The position numbers were made by a program, and so were the translations under genes. Shown here piece by piece: positions 1-9,719 of a stretch of 64,000 nucleotides of DNA (positions are counted from its first letter, which is position 1; every line of letters starts with the position of its first letter). Location: positions 60,805,249-60,869,248 of the forward strand of contig NC_088295.1 in NCBI RefSeq assembly GCF_032854445.1, read 5' to 3'. The notes under the pieces were generated by a model, which had not been told where the DNA came from, made no database searches, and saw nothing but the letters and a program-made list of their open reading frames with translations. Source of the stretch: Liolophura sinensis. Its lineage: Eukaryota > Mollusca > Polyplacophora > Chitonida > Chitonidae.

Positions 1-79
1 ACATCATTTGAAAAAAAAAATCACAAAAAGTTAGCTTGACAATAGATTCACCTGGACTAAAAACTAGATCATACTCACA

Positions 80-148
80 TCATCGACGCCGTTGTAGACA
101 TACTCCAATTTCTGGCCAAACTTCGAAACTTGTAACTTCTTAGTATTC
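80..148 (-). CDS. Internal coding exon of an unidentified minus-strand gene
   Basis: A 69-bp block reads as 23 open codons on the minus strand (key residues KLQVSKFGQKLEYVYNGVDD). It is entered through a TATATCCTCATCAG-type acceptor and left through a perfect GTGAGT donor (plus positions 74-79). Both junctions are phase 0, so the exon can be included or skipped without a frame change. I do not recognise the protein. The plus strand also reads open for part of this interval but has no splice signals. The neighbouring plus-strand gene at 771-2850 runs the other way, so the two genes are divergent or interleaved. The rest of this gene would lie to the left of the window and possibly in 150-770. 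Confidence 0.5.
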
Positions 149-547
149 TGATGAGGATATAATAATTAAATCGCTAAAACCATAGTGCTCAATTCGCTGA
201 TTGAATTTTCATTTTAGATTGAATGTGTGCTACAACATTCATAAATTTATTTTATTACGTAAATAAATGATTCTTACCAATCATACTAAGGGAGATACCC
301 ACTGGCAGTGAATAAAGTGATCATTTTCGGGAGAACTGTCCTAATTACGTTACTGCCTGTAGAGTTCATGCGTGGCACACTATTGTTTGTTCCGTGGGTT
401 TTACAAGCTTTTACAACACTCCCATCACTGCCTACCAATAAACTGCCTTCAAACCATGATTTAACTCTGCAACAGCTACCTAATCAGTGCAACTTACAAA
501 AATGTGTACACAAATTATTATTATTTAAACTAAGTTTAGTACGAGGT

Positions 548-600
548 AAAGTCTGCCAGCAACCCATAAACCTGACCGCCATCATTTAAGTGAAACATTC
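548..600 (+). repeat. Old, internally deleted SINE fragment
   Basis: The words GTCTGCCAGCAACC, ACCGCCATCATTTAAGTGAAA and CATTCT match the 3' half of the window's main SINE. The segment between the CAGCAACC box and the tail core is missing, and the A-rich end has decayed. Confidence 0.6.
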
Positions 601-770
601 TATTTTTGATAGAGGTAAGAAGATATATTGTGGGAGAGAGATTGATGTCCAAAGCTTTAACAGCGCTAGAGAATCTGTAGGGGGACATATCCATATTACC
701 TAACCTGCAACGATCAACCCTAAGACAGCTGAACAGCAGTGCCCCGGGTTGTGATCTGTCATTGCCTGAG

Positions 771-841
771 GGTGTATCTTTTCCATGAAAGAATCACTGG
801 AGATCAAACTTTCCTATGAACGCGAAGTTAAAAACAAAATA
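771..841 (+). CDS. Penultimate (or first) coding exon of a plus-strand gene
   Basis: The 71-bp block reads as two bases plus 23 codons, including MKESLEIKLSYEREVKNKI, and ends at a strong GTAAGT donor (842-847). The frame has a TGA just upstream (767-769), so the exon either starts after the CCTGAG acceptor at 770 or translation starts at the ATG at 785. The donor is phase 0, which matches the phase-0 acceptor of the terminal exon at 2671. If translation starts at the ATG, the two exons give a 78-residue protein. I do not recognise the family. The charged, Lys/Glu-rich composition suggests a soluble protein. Confidence 0.5.
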
Positions 842-2670
842 GTAAGTACAATTTCCAAAACAAACAGTTTTAAAGCAGTGTCATACAAATCTACTCATTT
901 CTGCAATCAGATTTTTTTTCTCTTTGAATGTTACTGATATTAGGCAGTTTTATCAAATCTGAAATGATATTCAAGTTAATGCATATAATCTGCATTTATA
1001 TATTTGTTTTCACATGTAACAGAGAAAATGTCTAGGAGTTTTATGAACGCATAAAATTCAGAATTTCAAACGACCTCTTCATAGTTTGCCTTCACGTTTG
1101 GTCAAGCATTAACACTCAAAACTGACCACAAACCTCATTTTTACTTCTCACGCTTCTGATAAATGATTTTGCCTATTAAATTTTACCTCACAGGTAATCA
1201 TGTGATTTTTCATGATGGTGTAACGTTGAGATATGAAAATGAAAATGAAAGAACAATAATATGTACTAGTATGTATTAAGCTGAAATGGTGTCGTGATGC
1301 TGTGTGCTCTGTGACAGAAGACGATTTGGCCTTTTAATCTTTCTACCATAGCCATATTATACAAGTGCATTTTTTTTCGGGCATTTGTTATTGGAAATCC
1401 AGGTGGGCGAAGTATTGATAAATGCATAAGGCGAACTATGTCATACATTATGACAAATGATATGGCAATGAAATTCAACCTGTGCGGACGAAATGGTAAG
1501 ACATCATTCAAGGACACAAATTTGTTTGACATAGTCTTCCGTAAGTATGTTGTAAACGTCCATACATAGATTCTTTGAAGGCGCAAGGGTGTATGACTTG
1601 AAGAAGATATGTATCAGTAATGCAAATGTGGTCATGTGTTATGGAGGACAGTTAGGATGAACCTTTGTCAGACAGCTTTTTGGCGGAGTTACGCCCATTC
1701 AGTATCCTATGATTCTACCTTTTGTATATATTACCCTATTTCTTTCACCTCTGCAACCAGTATTTTGAAACATTCTCACAGAACTATGAGTTGTAGAGGA
1801 ATACCCTGCAGTCTTGTGAAGGGCTGATCTTAAGTCCCCCATCAAATGAGTTTTAGCATCATTTTCATAATAATTGTGTGCATAAATTCCATTAAAAAAG
1901 TGCTTAATTGATTGAAAATGTTGAAGGTTTACAGTATTCACTTCTTTATTCTTATACCTTTAATATACTGCCTAGCATAAATGCATTTCTGTTCCTTGAA
2001 ACACAGAATTTAGGATTTTTAAATATTTAACACATAAATGAACCCACGAGAGTTAAACTATATTTACAATTTTGTTCAGTTTTTGTTAAGATGCATGTAC
2101 ACTATTCTTAATTAATAACTGCGGATGGTTGTGGGTTTCCCCCTGTCATCTGTCTGGTTTCCTCCCACCATGACGCTGGCTGCCGTCGTACGAGTGAAAT
2201 ATTCTTGAGTATAATAACATGAAATAAATAAATAAACTGAACTCAACATTTTGCACTACGTGTATATTACCTTTCATCAGACTCAGTACTAGTCTTGCAG
2301 AGTTATGTCCCTTCGCACTTGATGCCCCACTTGCGTTTAATGAATTTTTAATGTAAATGATATATATTCCATTACAATTAAACTAGTGACCTTATGATCA
2401 GCAAAACCTTTACTATCAATTAATTAGTTTGGGATAGGTTAGCCTTTTATAACTTTCACATGGAAGCAATTTTTCTGGGATATGCAATTAACATTGCTTT
2501 TGGTACTGACTCTCTTTTGTCAGTAGTCATGCAGTTTTAATCCATCCCGAATTTTGACAGACATTCACAGCTGTGGAGTATAATATTGTGTAATTAATTT
2601 TGAGATAAATGTTTTAATGAACACCCGTTAACAAAAGTAAACAACAAGTATTATATTTCCTGTTTTACAG
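842..2670 (+). other. Probable intron, 1.8 kb, no further gene seen
   Basis: The interval lies between a GTAAGT donor and a pyrimidine-rich TTTCCTGTTTTACAG acceptor. It is AT-rich and holds a truncated SINE at 2121-2236. Open stretches around 1270-1590 and 1640-1940 occur on both strands, have no splice support and look non-coding. Confidence 0.45.
2121..2236 (+). repeat. 5'-truncated SINE
   Basis: It starts at the GCGGATGGTTGTGGG box and runs through the pyrimidine-rich centre, the GCCGTCGTACGAGTGAAAT core and ATTCTTGAGTA to an AAATAAATAAATAAA end. The tRNA-derived head is missing. The tail core has several substitutions, so this is an older copy. Confidence 0.85.
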
Positions 2671-2850
2671 GATCCATCAAAAAAAAATCCTCAGACGGAA
2701 ACATGTACAAGACAACAACTCGAGCGTGCTGTGTCCAAGTGGTTTGTCGGTTCAAGAGACGGAGATGGAGATGGAAGGAGGGCTAGAAGATCTTGCGGGC
2801 CCCTTATTGCACCCACCGTGATGGAGGGTGCAAATAATACAGAACTTTAA
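2671..2850 (+). CDS. Terminal coding exon of an unidentified gene
   Basis: Directly after a strong acceptor (TTTCCTGTTTTACAG, ending at 2670) come 59 open codons and a TAA stop at 2848-2850. Readable blocks are DPSKKNPQTETC, RQQLERAVSKWFVGSRDGDG, RRARRSCGPLIAP and the C-terminus EGANNTEL. The codon pattern is coding-like, unlike the surroundings. The middle is a basic, possibly helical segment (LERAVSKWF) followed by an Asp/Gly then Arg-rich stretch that could be a flexible or nucleic-acid-contacting tail; that is inference. The phase-0 start joins the exon at 771-841. A poly(A) signal follows 103 bp after the stop. I do not recognise the family. Confidence 0.7.
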   Translation, partial: DPSKKNPQTETCTRQQLERAVSKWFVGSRDGDGDGRRARRSCGPLIAPTVMEGANNTEL

Positions 2851-2952
2851 CCAAGACATTACTATTACTTTGTATGGATTGCTGAAAATTAGCCGTGGAA
2901 GTCAACTGTTCTGTCACAGCATTTTTGATGAACCTCGTGTCAAACCTCAGGC

Positions 2953-2958
2953 AATAAA
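2953..2958 (+). promoter_or_regulatory. Poly(A) signal AATAAA
   Basis: A canonical AATAAA lies about 100 bp after the stop codon of the terminal exon at 2671-2850, the expected spacing for a short 3' UTR. Confidence 0.55.
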
Positions 2959-3290
2959 ACCTAATATTCGATAGGCATATCTGATTTTGTTGCCTTAACT
3001 GCAGTATTAAAGGATTGGAAGTAAATGAGATTCAAATGAAAGACCATTCCCTACTTAATAGAAGTTTTGGAAATTTTATTTATTCAGTTATTAAGTCTCG
3101 AAGGAGCATTTGCTTTGATTGGTTTGTTGGACCATTTGTCTTGTTTCTGTGGTCTACCTAGCCTGTACGAGCCTCCCTGGCTCATTGCAGAACACTGGCG
3201 CTTGACCCATAAGGGTATGTTCTTGAATCTGGCTCTCGCTAGATCTGCTGCACTTTTACATCTACTTTTGACAGGTATACTTGGCAATTA

Positions 3291-3366
3291 GGTATGGTGG
3301 TTCCCCCAGGCAATACCTGGTTTCCTGCAACCATAAATTAGACAGTCGTCATTTAAGTGAAATACC
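3291..3366 (+). repeat. Diverged SINE 3' segment
   Basis: GGTGGTTCCCCCAGG, CTGGTTTCCTGCAACCATAAA and GTCGTCATTTAAGTGAAATA follow the same order as the main SINE's centre and tail core but are strongly diverged. The open stretches on both strands at about 3070-3290 immediately upstream may be the older head of the same insertion; no gene is supported there. Confidence 0.5.
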
Positions 3367-3429
3367 ATTGCGTACGTCATAAAACACTGTCGTTCAACAA
3401 TCAAGTAGTAAGGTACGCTGGCTAGTGTG

Positions 3430-3680
3430 AACGAGAGTATTTTTTGTATGGTGGGATGGGTGTGGAAGGAACTGTGTATGCCCATGTGCAGCCTACCTGG
3501 GACCCACTGAAAGCCCACATACATGCAGGTGTCAGCCCACCGACACCCCATGTTTGACCCAGTGGGCAGCTTACTTTGGACCCATTTGGAACGTGTGGTC
3601 AAAATGGCATGGGCATCAGCTGGGCAGCCCAACTAGGCCCCAATGATCAGCCCATGCGAAACCCATGTTTGACTCATTTG
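3430..3680. repeat. Internally repetitive GCCCAT/GACCCA-rich segment
   Basis: Short words (GCCCAT, GCCCAC, GACCCA, CCCATGTTTGAC) recur at irregular spacing; CCCATGTTTGAC occurs near 3548 and again near 3662. This looks like a decayed low-order tandem repeat. No coding signal was recognised. Confidence 0.5.
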
Positions 3681-3689
3681 TGTTTGTTG

Positions 3690-3815
3690 GCTGAGACAGG
3701 ACAATTGGGTTTATTGCAAAAACGTCAAAATTAAAACTATCCCTCTTGACCGTGGGGGAGGAAATCGTTTTGGTCTTTGCACAAATATAAGTCACGATAA
3801 AATGTCCAGAACGCC
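3690..3815 (-). pseudogene. Scrap of retroelement reverse-transcriptase C-terminus
   Basis: The minus strand reads a short block with KRDSFNFDV preceded by a TYICAKTKT-like stretch. It aligns with LYLYKDEQG and KRDNFNFDI in the clearer fragment at 27610-27975. The DNA around it also matches that fragment. Only a short part of the domain remains, with no frame continuity at either side. Confidence 0.5.
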
Positions 3816-4422
3816 TGTGTTTTCTTTTCCTTTTAAATGCCTTCATTCAAGTTTCTCGAATATGATAGTTCTCTGGTGATTTGCCTCATGATTGTGTATA
3901 TTTCCAACTAACCTGGGGCTAGGGGCTGTCTCGTCATCGTGTTAAATTAGGTCACAACGTTGGATACATGACCACGAGCAATGCAGAGCCGAATTGAGAC
4001 ACTTATATTATTATCGGCAACTTGTATAGCATGGCACACTGCTTGAATACTACTTTCACTCATTCGCCTAGCGCATACCGTGCGTCTTTTCAACATAACT
4101 GAAAAGTGCTGACTGCCCCTCTTCTTAAAATTTGTGGCCGGTAAAATATTAAAAAGTCATTCAAATCATCAAGGATTCTCTATCATTCATGGAGATGTAC
4201 AAGAATATGGATAAATACCATTGGCCTTTTCCCAATATGATATACATGCATACGTGTGTCACACGTGGAAATGTTCCCTACCGCTAGGCAAAGATTGGTA
4301 AATTACCCATGTCTTTTCCACCCCTACTGCACTGGTCGACATCGTTTAAGACCAACATCGAGGTGTATGACATTAAGCTATTGTACGAGGAATGATTGAT
4401 CAGGAGGCACATCGAGGTGGCT

Positions 4423-4653
4423 ATCACATCGATTTTGAGGCCGCTGTGAGTTCAAGTCCAGCTCATGATGGCTTCCTCTCCGGTCTTACGTGGGAAGGTC
4501 TTCCAGCAACCTAGAGATGGTCGTGAGTTTTTCCAAGGCTCTGCCCGGTTTCCTTCCATCATAATGCTGGTCGCCGTCGTACAAGTGAAATATTCTTGAG
4601 TACGGCGTAAAACACCAATGAAATAAATAAATAAATAAATCACATCGATTTTG
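4423..4653 (+). repeat. Target-site duplications of the SINE at 4438-4638
   Basis: ATCACATCGATTTTG occurs at 4423-4437 directly before the SINE and again at 4639-4653 directly after its A-rich tail. The last 13 bases are unambiguous; the first AT could belong to the tail. Confidence 0.85.
4438..4638 (+). repeat. 5'-truncated SINE with intact target-site duplications
   Basis: The copy begins inside the tRNA-derived head, just before the B-box-like GAGTTCAAGTCC. It continues through GGCTTCCTCTCCGG, the CAGCAACC box, the Pro-rich-looking centre, the tail core and AAATAAATAAATAAATAAAT. The A-box part of the head is missing, yet a 13-15 bp target-site duplication flanks the element exactly. The truncation therefore happened during insertion and is not later decay. 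Confidence 0.92.
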
Positions 4654-4725
4654 CCGACGGGGACCCTTAAATTTCCATCTTGAATTAACAGTTACAATCC
4701 ACATATATTCAACAGTACAACAGTT

Positions 4726-4763
4726 GTGTATGTGAGAGTGTGTGTGTGTGGGAGTGTGTGTTG
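4726..4763. repeat. Short TG/AG microsatellite
   Basis: Imperfect GTGTGTGTGTGTG runs interrupted by GAGAGTG and GGGAGTG. No other signal nearby. Confidence 0.7.
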
Positions 4764-5359
4764 TCTAGTTCAAAAAGAAGGCGTGATGTGAGGCTATTTT
4801 CCATTCCTAAAAGTAACCGAATCACTCCTGGGTAGTCAGCGCATAAGCCCACAAGAGTATTCTCCCTTGAAAATTCTTGGAGCCTTCAATGCGTACAATA
4901 CGGACGCCGTGTTCAGAATCTTTGGTGAACTGTTTCACTCTTTAACTAATTCGTCTTAGCCTGGGGCTCGGGGGTGTATAAGCATCGTATTGAGGAAAAT
5001 CGCCATATTGCCTATATGAACAGTGTCAATCAAACTGCAACGTGTATCCATATTATTTTGTATTTTAATAGGAGGATTTTGGATATTAAATTCTCATAGC
5101 ATTCCTAGTGCCTTCCCAGCATCACCGGCGACTGTTGACCGTTTTTCTTCACGAGACCCTGTCCCAATTTCTTTGTACACACTCTTAGTGCCTTATGGCA
5201 TTGTGCTAGGCCTTCACTTGGAAATTGGTCAATTAATTACTGACCTAGAATGTGTATAATGTTTAACGAGTAGCATACAATTTACATCTCGTCAGCAATA
5301 TCTAATGTGTATGTTAGACTCGGCAATGAGCTTTGTGGTCGACAAGTAGTACATAAATG

Positions 5360-5450
5360 TTCAACTTGACACCTATCATAACTACCAGTGACCGTTTGCC
5401 AGCTATCACACTGCTTTCGCTGCTCTTGTTTTACTCTCTCTGCTGTACTT
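5360..5450 (+). repeat. Dispersed repeat R, copy 1
   Basis: It contains CCGTTTGCCAGCTATCACAC followed by a GCTGCTCTTGTTTTACTC block. The same order recurs on the plus strand at about 9225-9310, 39020-39110 and 57920-58025, and on the minus strand at about 18730-18830, 25005-25100, 34490-34600 and 62375-62480. At 34.6 kb a piece resembling the sequence downstream of the reverse-transcriptase scraps lies just beside it. R could therefore be an untranslated or terminal part of that retroelement; this is inference. Confidence 0.6.
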
Positions 5451-5455
5451 CTTTA

Positions 5456-5995
5456 AAGGAGAAGAAAACTTAAATATCAAACAAATGCCACTGAAAAGAG
5501 TATGCATTTCCTCGCAGGTGCATGCCATACAAAAATTCTAATATGTAACTCAAGCTGATAAATTATAAATAAAGTCAGCGCCAAATTCCGCTGTGGGCGA
5601 TTCCATTTTGCCTAAAAACTAGTCCTGAAGTCTTCAGGAGGAAGAGAATTGTTGTCGGAAACCGCCGAAGTGCAGTTCGTACATTTCCGGTAGAACTCTT
5701 CTTCCCAGAAAGTAGCGAACAGTACAGTTCGTTTTCCGCCTGACGATCGGGAAACCAAAATGATGGTCGTAGGTTCCGAGTTTACACGAACAAGCCGGCA
5801 GTTTTAACGACTCTCCATGGCTGACAGATAACACACCCACAGCATAAATTACAGGATTTTAAAGATGGAGGACGCGATTTATGCCAGGTTTGCCGTTTTC
5901 AGGCTTTACGTGTGTGGCGAGGAAAAATCGCAAAAATATGCAACAGGCACCACCAGATAGAACAAAAATGTACTCTTTAAAGTTTTCTTCTCCTT
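5456..5995. mobile_element. MITE-like element with inverted ends and TA duplication
   Basis: The left end reads AAGGAGAAGAAAACTT and the right end is its exact reverse complement. Both are flanked by TA (5454-5455 and 5996-5997), the target-site pattern of Tc1/mariner-type transposition. A second inverted block lies further in: AAGAGTATGCATTT on the left against AAATGTACTCTTT on the right. The 540-bp body has no transposase; the open minus-strand stretch at 5634-5840 is not recognised. The element sits inside a copy of the dispersed repeat described at 5360-5450, so it inserted later than that repeat. The superfamily is inferred from the TA duplication only. Confidence 0.75.
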
Positions 5996-6649
5996 TATCT
6001 GTATTGGTGGTGATTGAAATAGAATGAAACACCTAGCCAATCAAGGTATATAGGGTCACACACAGAGCTCTTTGGGCAATTATTTACACAAAGTCGGAGA
6101 GACTGGCTTGTCAGAGACTGTTCGATCTTACCTAAACGAGTCATCAACTTTCTTTCCAAAGCAGTGTTGTGTGTCAGTATTTGTTTTCAACATGAAGAAA
6201 AAAACATGCACGGGACAGCGTTGCATAGTTTTAATGTTATTGTAGATTAAATGTGAAGAGAATTTTTTAATCTAACTCTGCTTGAACGATGATTCTAAAG
6301 GACACGTAGTTTACCACCATTTACGCATGTTTATGAACAGTCAGAATAATTTGACTAGAGGACGCATTTAACTGGTTGAATGCTTAAGTCCTTAATTATA
6401 TTGCATTAAAAGGACTACAACACCGTTTACATGTATCATCAAAGAAATTGCCGAGATCATGACAATCAATGAAAAGGTCGTGTCCTGCCATTTTGCATAA
6501 AATAGTCCGCATTTGTCAAAGCTGTTGTTATTGATCAATACTTGATCGAAAGTTGAACAGTTAGCATGCTTTCAAAAGATTGCGCATTAACAAGGTCAGA
6601 ATATTACTCTCTGCTAGACCATGCAAGTTTTGTTTTGATTATCCACTGG

Positions 6650-8057
6650 AGGTCTGACACCATAATTTTACAAGTTGATAGTGGCAACTATGGTGTGTCG
6701 CACTTGAGTGGAATAATAGTTTTTTAGTTCCAGAAAATATAATAAACCACGGGATTGATTCAGATAAAAGAAAGTTGATTGATACGTGAAACTGATCCTA
6801 TCATACGATAAATCCAAAAGGTACTTTCAAAGAAAAACTTAATTAGCCCAAAGATGCGTGTATAATTCAATATATAATAATAAAAGTATAACACAGACCA
6901 AAGACAGATAATATCATTTTGTAACAAGATTTTCTTTGTATCTCTCACCATAAGGCCAAAGAAAATAAACATGAAGCAAAGACAACGTTAGGTTTTATCT
7001 AATTTACTAGTAATTTCCAGATAAATTTGTTAATTTAATAACTATCGGGCTTTGTTTGCTTGGAAAATGCCTCGGACGGTTTCTGAGCCTAGTTTCACAC
7101 TCTCGATGGTCAGAATATATGTTTAATTTTCATCACCGACGAGATCTATCCTTCGCCGCACTCATCGTTATTCTTAGCAAATGACATGTTTACAATTCCG
7201 CATGTGTAAGTTAGGCATCAGTTATATTCCCATAACATGTATACTATCTCAGAGCTCCACTGTGTTAGGAGCTTTTGTGAAAGTACAGCTCTGTACCATA
7301 CACACGTTTCTGAGATAATTAAAAATCAAGTTTTTTTATGTTTTCAATGGATTTGTATAAAGTGTTATTGCTCGATCATATTGTTAAAACACCGGTTCTC
7401 TGTAAATGTCAGGCCCTTGACCAATAATATGCCGAGTTTGAACAGTCCTTGTTCTTTGGACTGTATCAAAAGTGAGGGTATTTGTTAAGCATCTCTCAAA
7501 GGGCTACAGTTTACAACTAAAAGTACTGCTTCTATAATTATAGATCTAAACCGAAAGTTTTCTCCTACTGTTATAAATTAGAAATCAATAAATGTAAATT
7601 CGAATAATACTGTAGACTAAAGAATGTAGACAGAATTACCTAAGGAAGTCTGATGTAATTTAAGGCTGTAAGAGAAAGAATCACCGACATTAACTTTGCA
7701 AGCTAGAAATCCATATGAACAAATTTGGTAGACCAACTACATTACCAACTGTATGCAATCCCGTAACAGCATTTCAAACGCTTTGCGGAATTATAAATCT
7801 AGCCTCAAACAGACACTTGCATACCAGCCGTCAATCAATAGGAACGTTCCGGGTCAATAGTAGCAAGACCGGTTGCCAAATCGACGGTTAACACAAAACT
7901 ACAAAAGAACTTAGAAAGTATATCAAGTACGAAAATAGGACGGAATCATGCAAAGAGAGGCGGTCAACGGTGTTCATTGATGTAAGAAAAATGTCAGGTA
8001 TGCTCTAGGTGACTGGGTGAAACAATTATTTAAATCGTTAATCATGCTAGAATGTAA
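6650..8057. repeat. Segmental duplication A, copy 1
   Basis: About 1.4 kb aligns in order with 10612-12030. Shared anchors include TGTCGCACTTGAGTGGAATA, CACAGACCAAAGACAGATAA, AATTCCGCATGTGTAAGTT, AGGCCCTTGACCAATAA and ATTTAAATCGTTAATCATGC-type words. Many substitutions and small indels separate the copies. No intact gene is seen; the open frames near 7237-7488 and 11349-11588 are short and unrecognised. Confidence 0.8.
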
Positions 8058-8074
8058 GACTGATACAGAGAAAA

Positions 8075-8310
8075 GAAAAACTTAATTTGCTCAAAGCTGC
8101 GTGTATAATTCAATATAAGAAAATAAAATTGTAACACAGACCAAAGACAGATATCATTTTGTAACAAAGCGTTTTTTGTATTGCTGACCATAACACTTAA
8201 GAAAAAAATTAAAGCACAGACAACGATGAGTTTTATCTAATTTACTAGTAATTTCCAGATGAATTTGCTCATTCAATAACTATCAGGCTTTTGCGTGCTC
8301 GTTTGGAAGA
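8075..8310. repeat. Third, partial copy of segment A core
   Basis: The AAAGCTGCGTGTATAATTCA, CACAGACCAAAGACAGAT and TAATTTCCAGAT anchors of segment A recur here within 30 bp of the end of copy 1. The region therefore holds a partial extra copy. Confidence 0.7.
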
Positions 8311-8439
8311 TTAAAGAAAATTAAGAAAATTAAGAAAATTAAAGCACAGACAACGATGAGTTTTATCTAATTTACTAGTAATTTCCAGATGAATTGCTCA
8401 TTCAATAACTATCAGGCTTTTGCGTGCTCGTTTGGAAGA
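8211..8439. repeat. 130-bp-period local tandem duplication
   Basis: The 100 bp at 8211-8310 recur at 8341-8439 with a single 1-bp deletion (GAATTTGCTC against GAATTGCTC). The spacer at 8311-8340 is itself built of AAGAAAATT repeats, which may have promoted the duplication by slippage. The near identity makes it much younger than segment A around it. Confidence 0.92.
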
Positions 8440-8611
8440 TGCCGCGTACAATTTCTGGGGCTGGTCTCACACTCTGAAACAAACATTTAAATCGTTAACC
8501 ATGCTAGATTGTAAGTTGTCGATGATAAAATATGTATCCAAAGTTGCGATTGATTTAACACGATGAATATACAGCCCCTAGCTACGGGTTAAGCGGAATT
8601 AGACACAATCC

Positions 8612-8911
8612 TAAAGCAGAGCAAAGGCCTCCGTTGCTCAGTTGGTTAGCGCGCTAGCGCAGCGTAATGACCCAGGAGTCTCTCACCAATGCCCACGCTG
8701 TGAGTTCAAGTCCAGCTTATGCTGGCTTCCTCTCCGGCCGTACGTGGGAAGGCCTGCCAGCAACCTGCGGATGGTCGTGGGTTTCCCCCGGGCTGTGCCC
8801 GGTTTCCACCCACCAGTGCTGACCGCCGTCGTGTAAGTGAAATCTTCTTGAGTACGGCGTAAAACACCAATCAAATAAATGAATAAGTAAATAAATAAGT
8901 AAAGCAGAGCA
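8612..8911 (+). repeat. Target-site duplications of the SINE at 8624-8899
   Basis: TAAAGCAGAGCA is found at 8612-8623 and again at 8900-8911, flanking the element with no gap. Confidence 0.9.
8624..8899 (+). repeat. Full-length tRNA-derived SINE
   Basis: The head starts AAGGCCTCCGTTGCTCAG, with an A-box-like TTGCTCAGTTGG and a B-box-like GAGTTCAAGTCC about 60 bp later. The body follows (GGCTTCCTCTCC, GTACGTGGGAAGG, CAGCAACCTGCGGATGG, GGGTTTCCCCCGGGC), then the tail core GCCGCCGTCGTGTAAGTGAA and an AAATAAATGAATAAGTAAAT end. A 12-bp target-site duplication flanks it. SINEs of this kind are transcribed by RNA polymerase III from the head and copied by a partner LINE or similar element, which the sequence does not identify. 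Confidence 0.93.
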
Positions 8912-8984
8912 CCACTTATTCTGCCCATATTTACTTACAGATTCTGTCCATATTTACTTACAAGATAATTATACTCATTGTAAA

Positions 8985-9055
8985 ACTTGCGAAAAGAGGG
9001 AAGCGTTTTGGTTTTTGAACAAATATAGGTTCAGATAAGATGTACCATCTGGAGA
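8985..9055 (-). pseudogene. Reverse-transcriptase C-terminal scrap
   Basis: The minus strand reads GTSYLNLYLFKNQNASLFS. This corresponds to GTSYLE in the retroelement at 20.3-22.8 kb and to SYLDLYLYKDEQG in the fragment at 27.6-28.0 kb. Only about 20 codons are recognisable. Weak DNA similarity continues near 9480-9560, matching 12290-12330. Confidence 0.55.
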
Positions 9056-9224
9056 GTCTGTGGATTATTTATCCAGCGAAGATGCGTAAATACATTGTGT
9101 ATCTTTCACAGCTATTGCTTTATATATGGATTGTTTAAAGCTAGCAGGTGATCAGTATACAGTTTAGTGAATGAGAAAGATCGGACTTGATGAGGATTAC
9201 TCTTTAACAGTTTCTGAGTCACAA

Positions 9225-9310
9225 AAAGACTTAGAGGTAAATTGACAAGAACCGTATTCCTCCGGTTTCGTGTGTCCATTTGCCAAAGATCACACTGTCG
9301 TCGCTACTCT
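9225..9310 (+). repeat. Dispersed repeat R, copy 2
   Basis: GGTAAATTGACAAG, GTGTCCATTTGCC and ATCACACTGTCGTCGCTACT are shared with the other R copies, for example the reverse complement of 34490-34600. Confidence 0.6.
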
Positions 9311-9719
9311 GGTGTTACTCACTTAACGAGGGGGATGTAAAAGCATACATGTTTATTACATCAACATGCCTAGTGTCTGCATGAACAGTTGTGTTAAATT
9401 AGCGTGACAGAGATACCGAGATATTTGTGTTTGACCTGGATATCATCCAAGAAAGATTCAGTGAAATAGAAGCCGATAAATGTTTTGATTGTATGTGATA
9501 GGCTCTATAGGCTATGCTGGTATAGTCAAGCGGCGGCTTCACATCGGCTGTTTTGATGCCCTGAAAGGGGTATCTGACATCACATAAGGAATATAGAGGT
9601 GTAGAATTAATTCACTACATACTCTTTCAAAATTATCCCTGATCCATTAGCTGAATCCAAGCTTAAAATCCAAGCATTTGACCGCCTCTAAAGTCAGTAA
9701 AAACAAATCTATCAAAATA

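Noticed and set aside
8642-8928. Frames on both strands near 8.6-8.9 kb
   Set aside because: Entirely within the full-length SINE.
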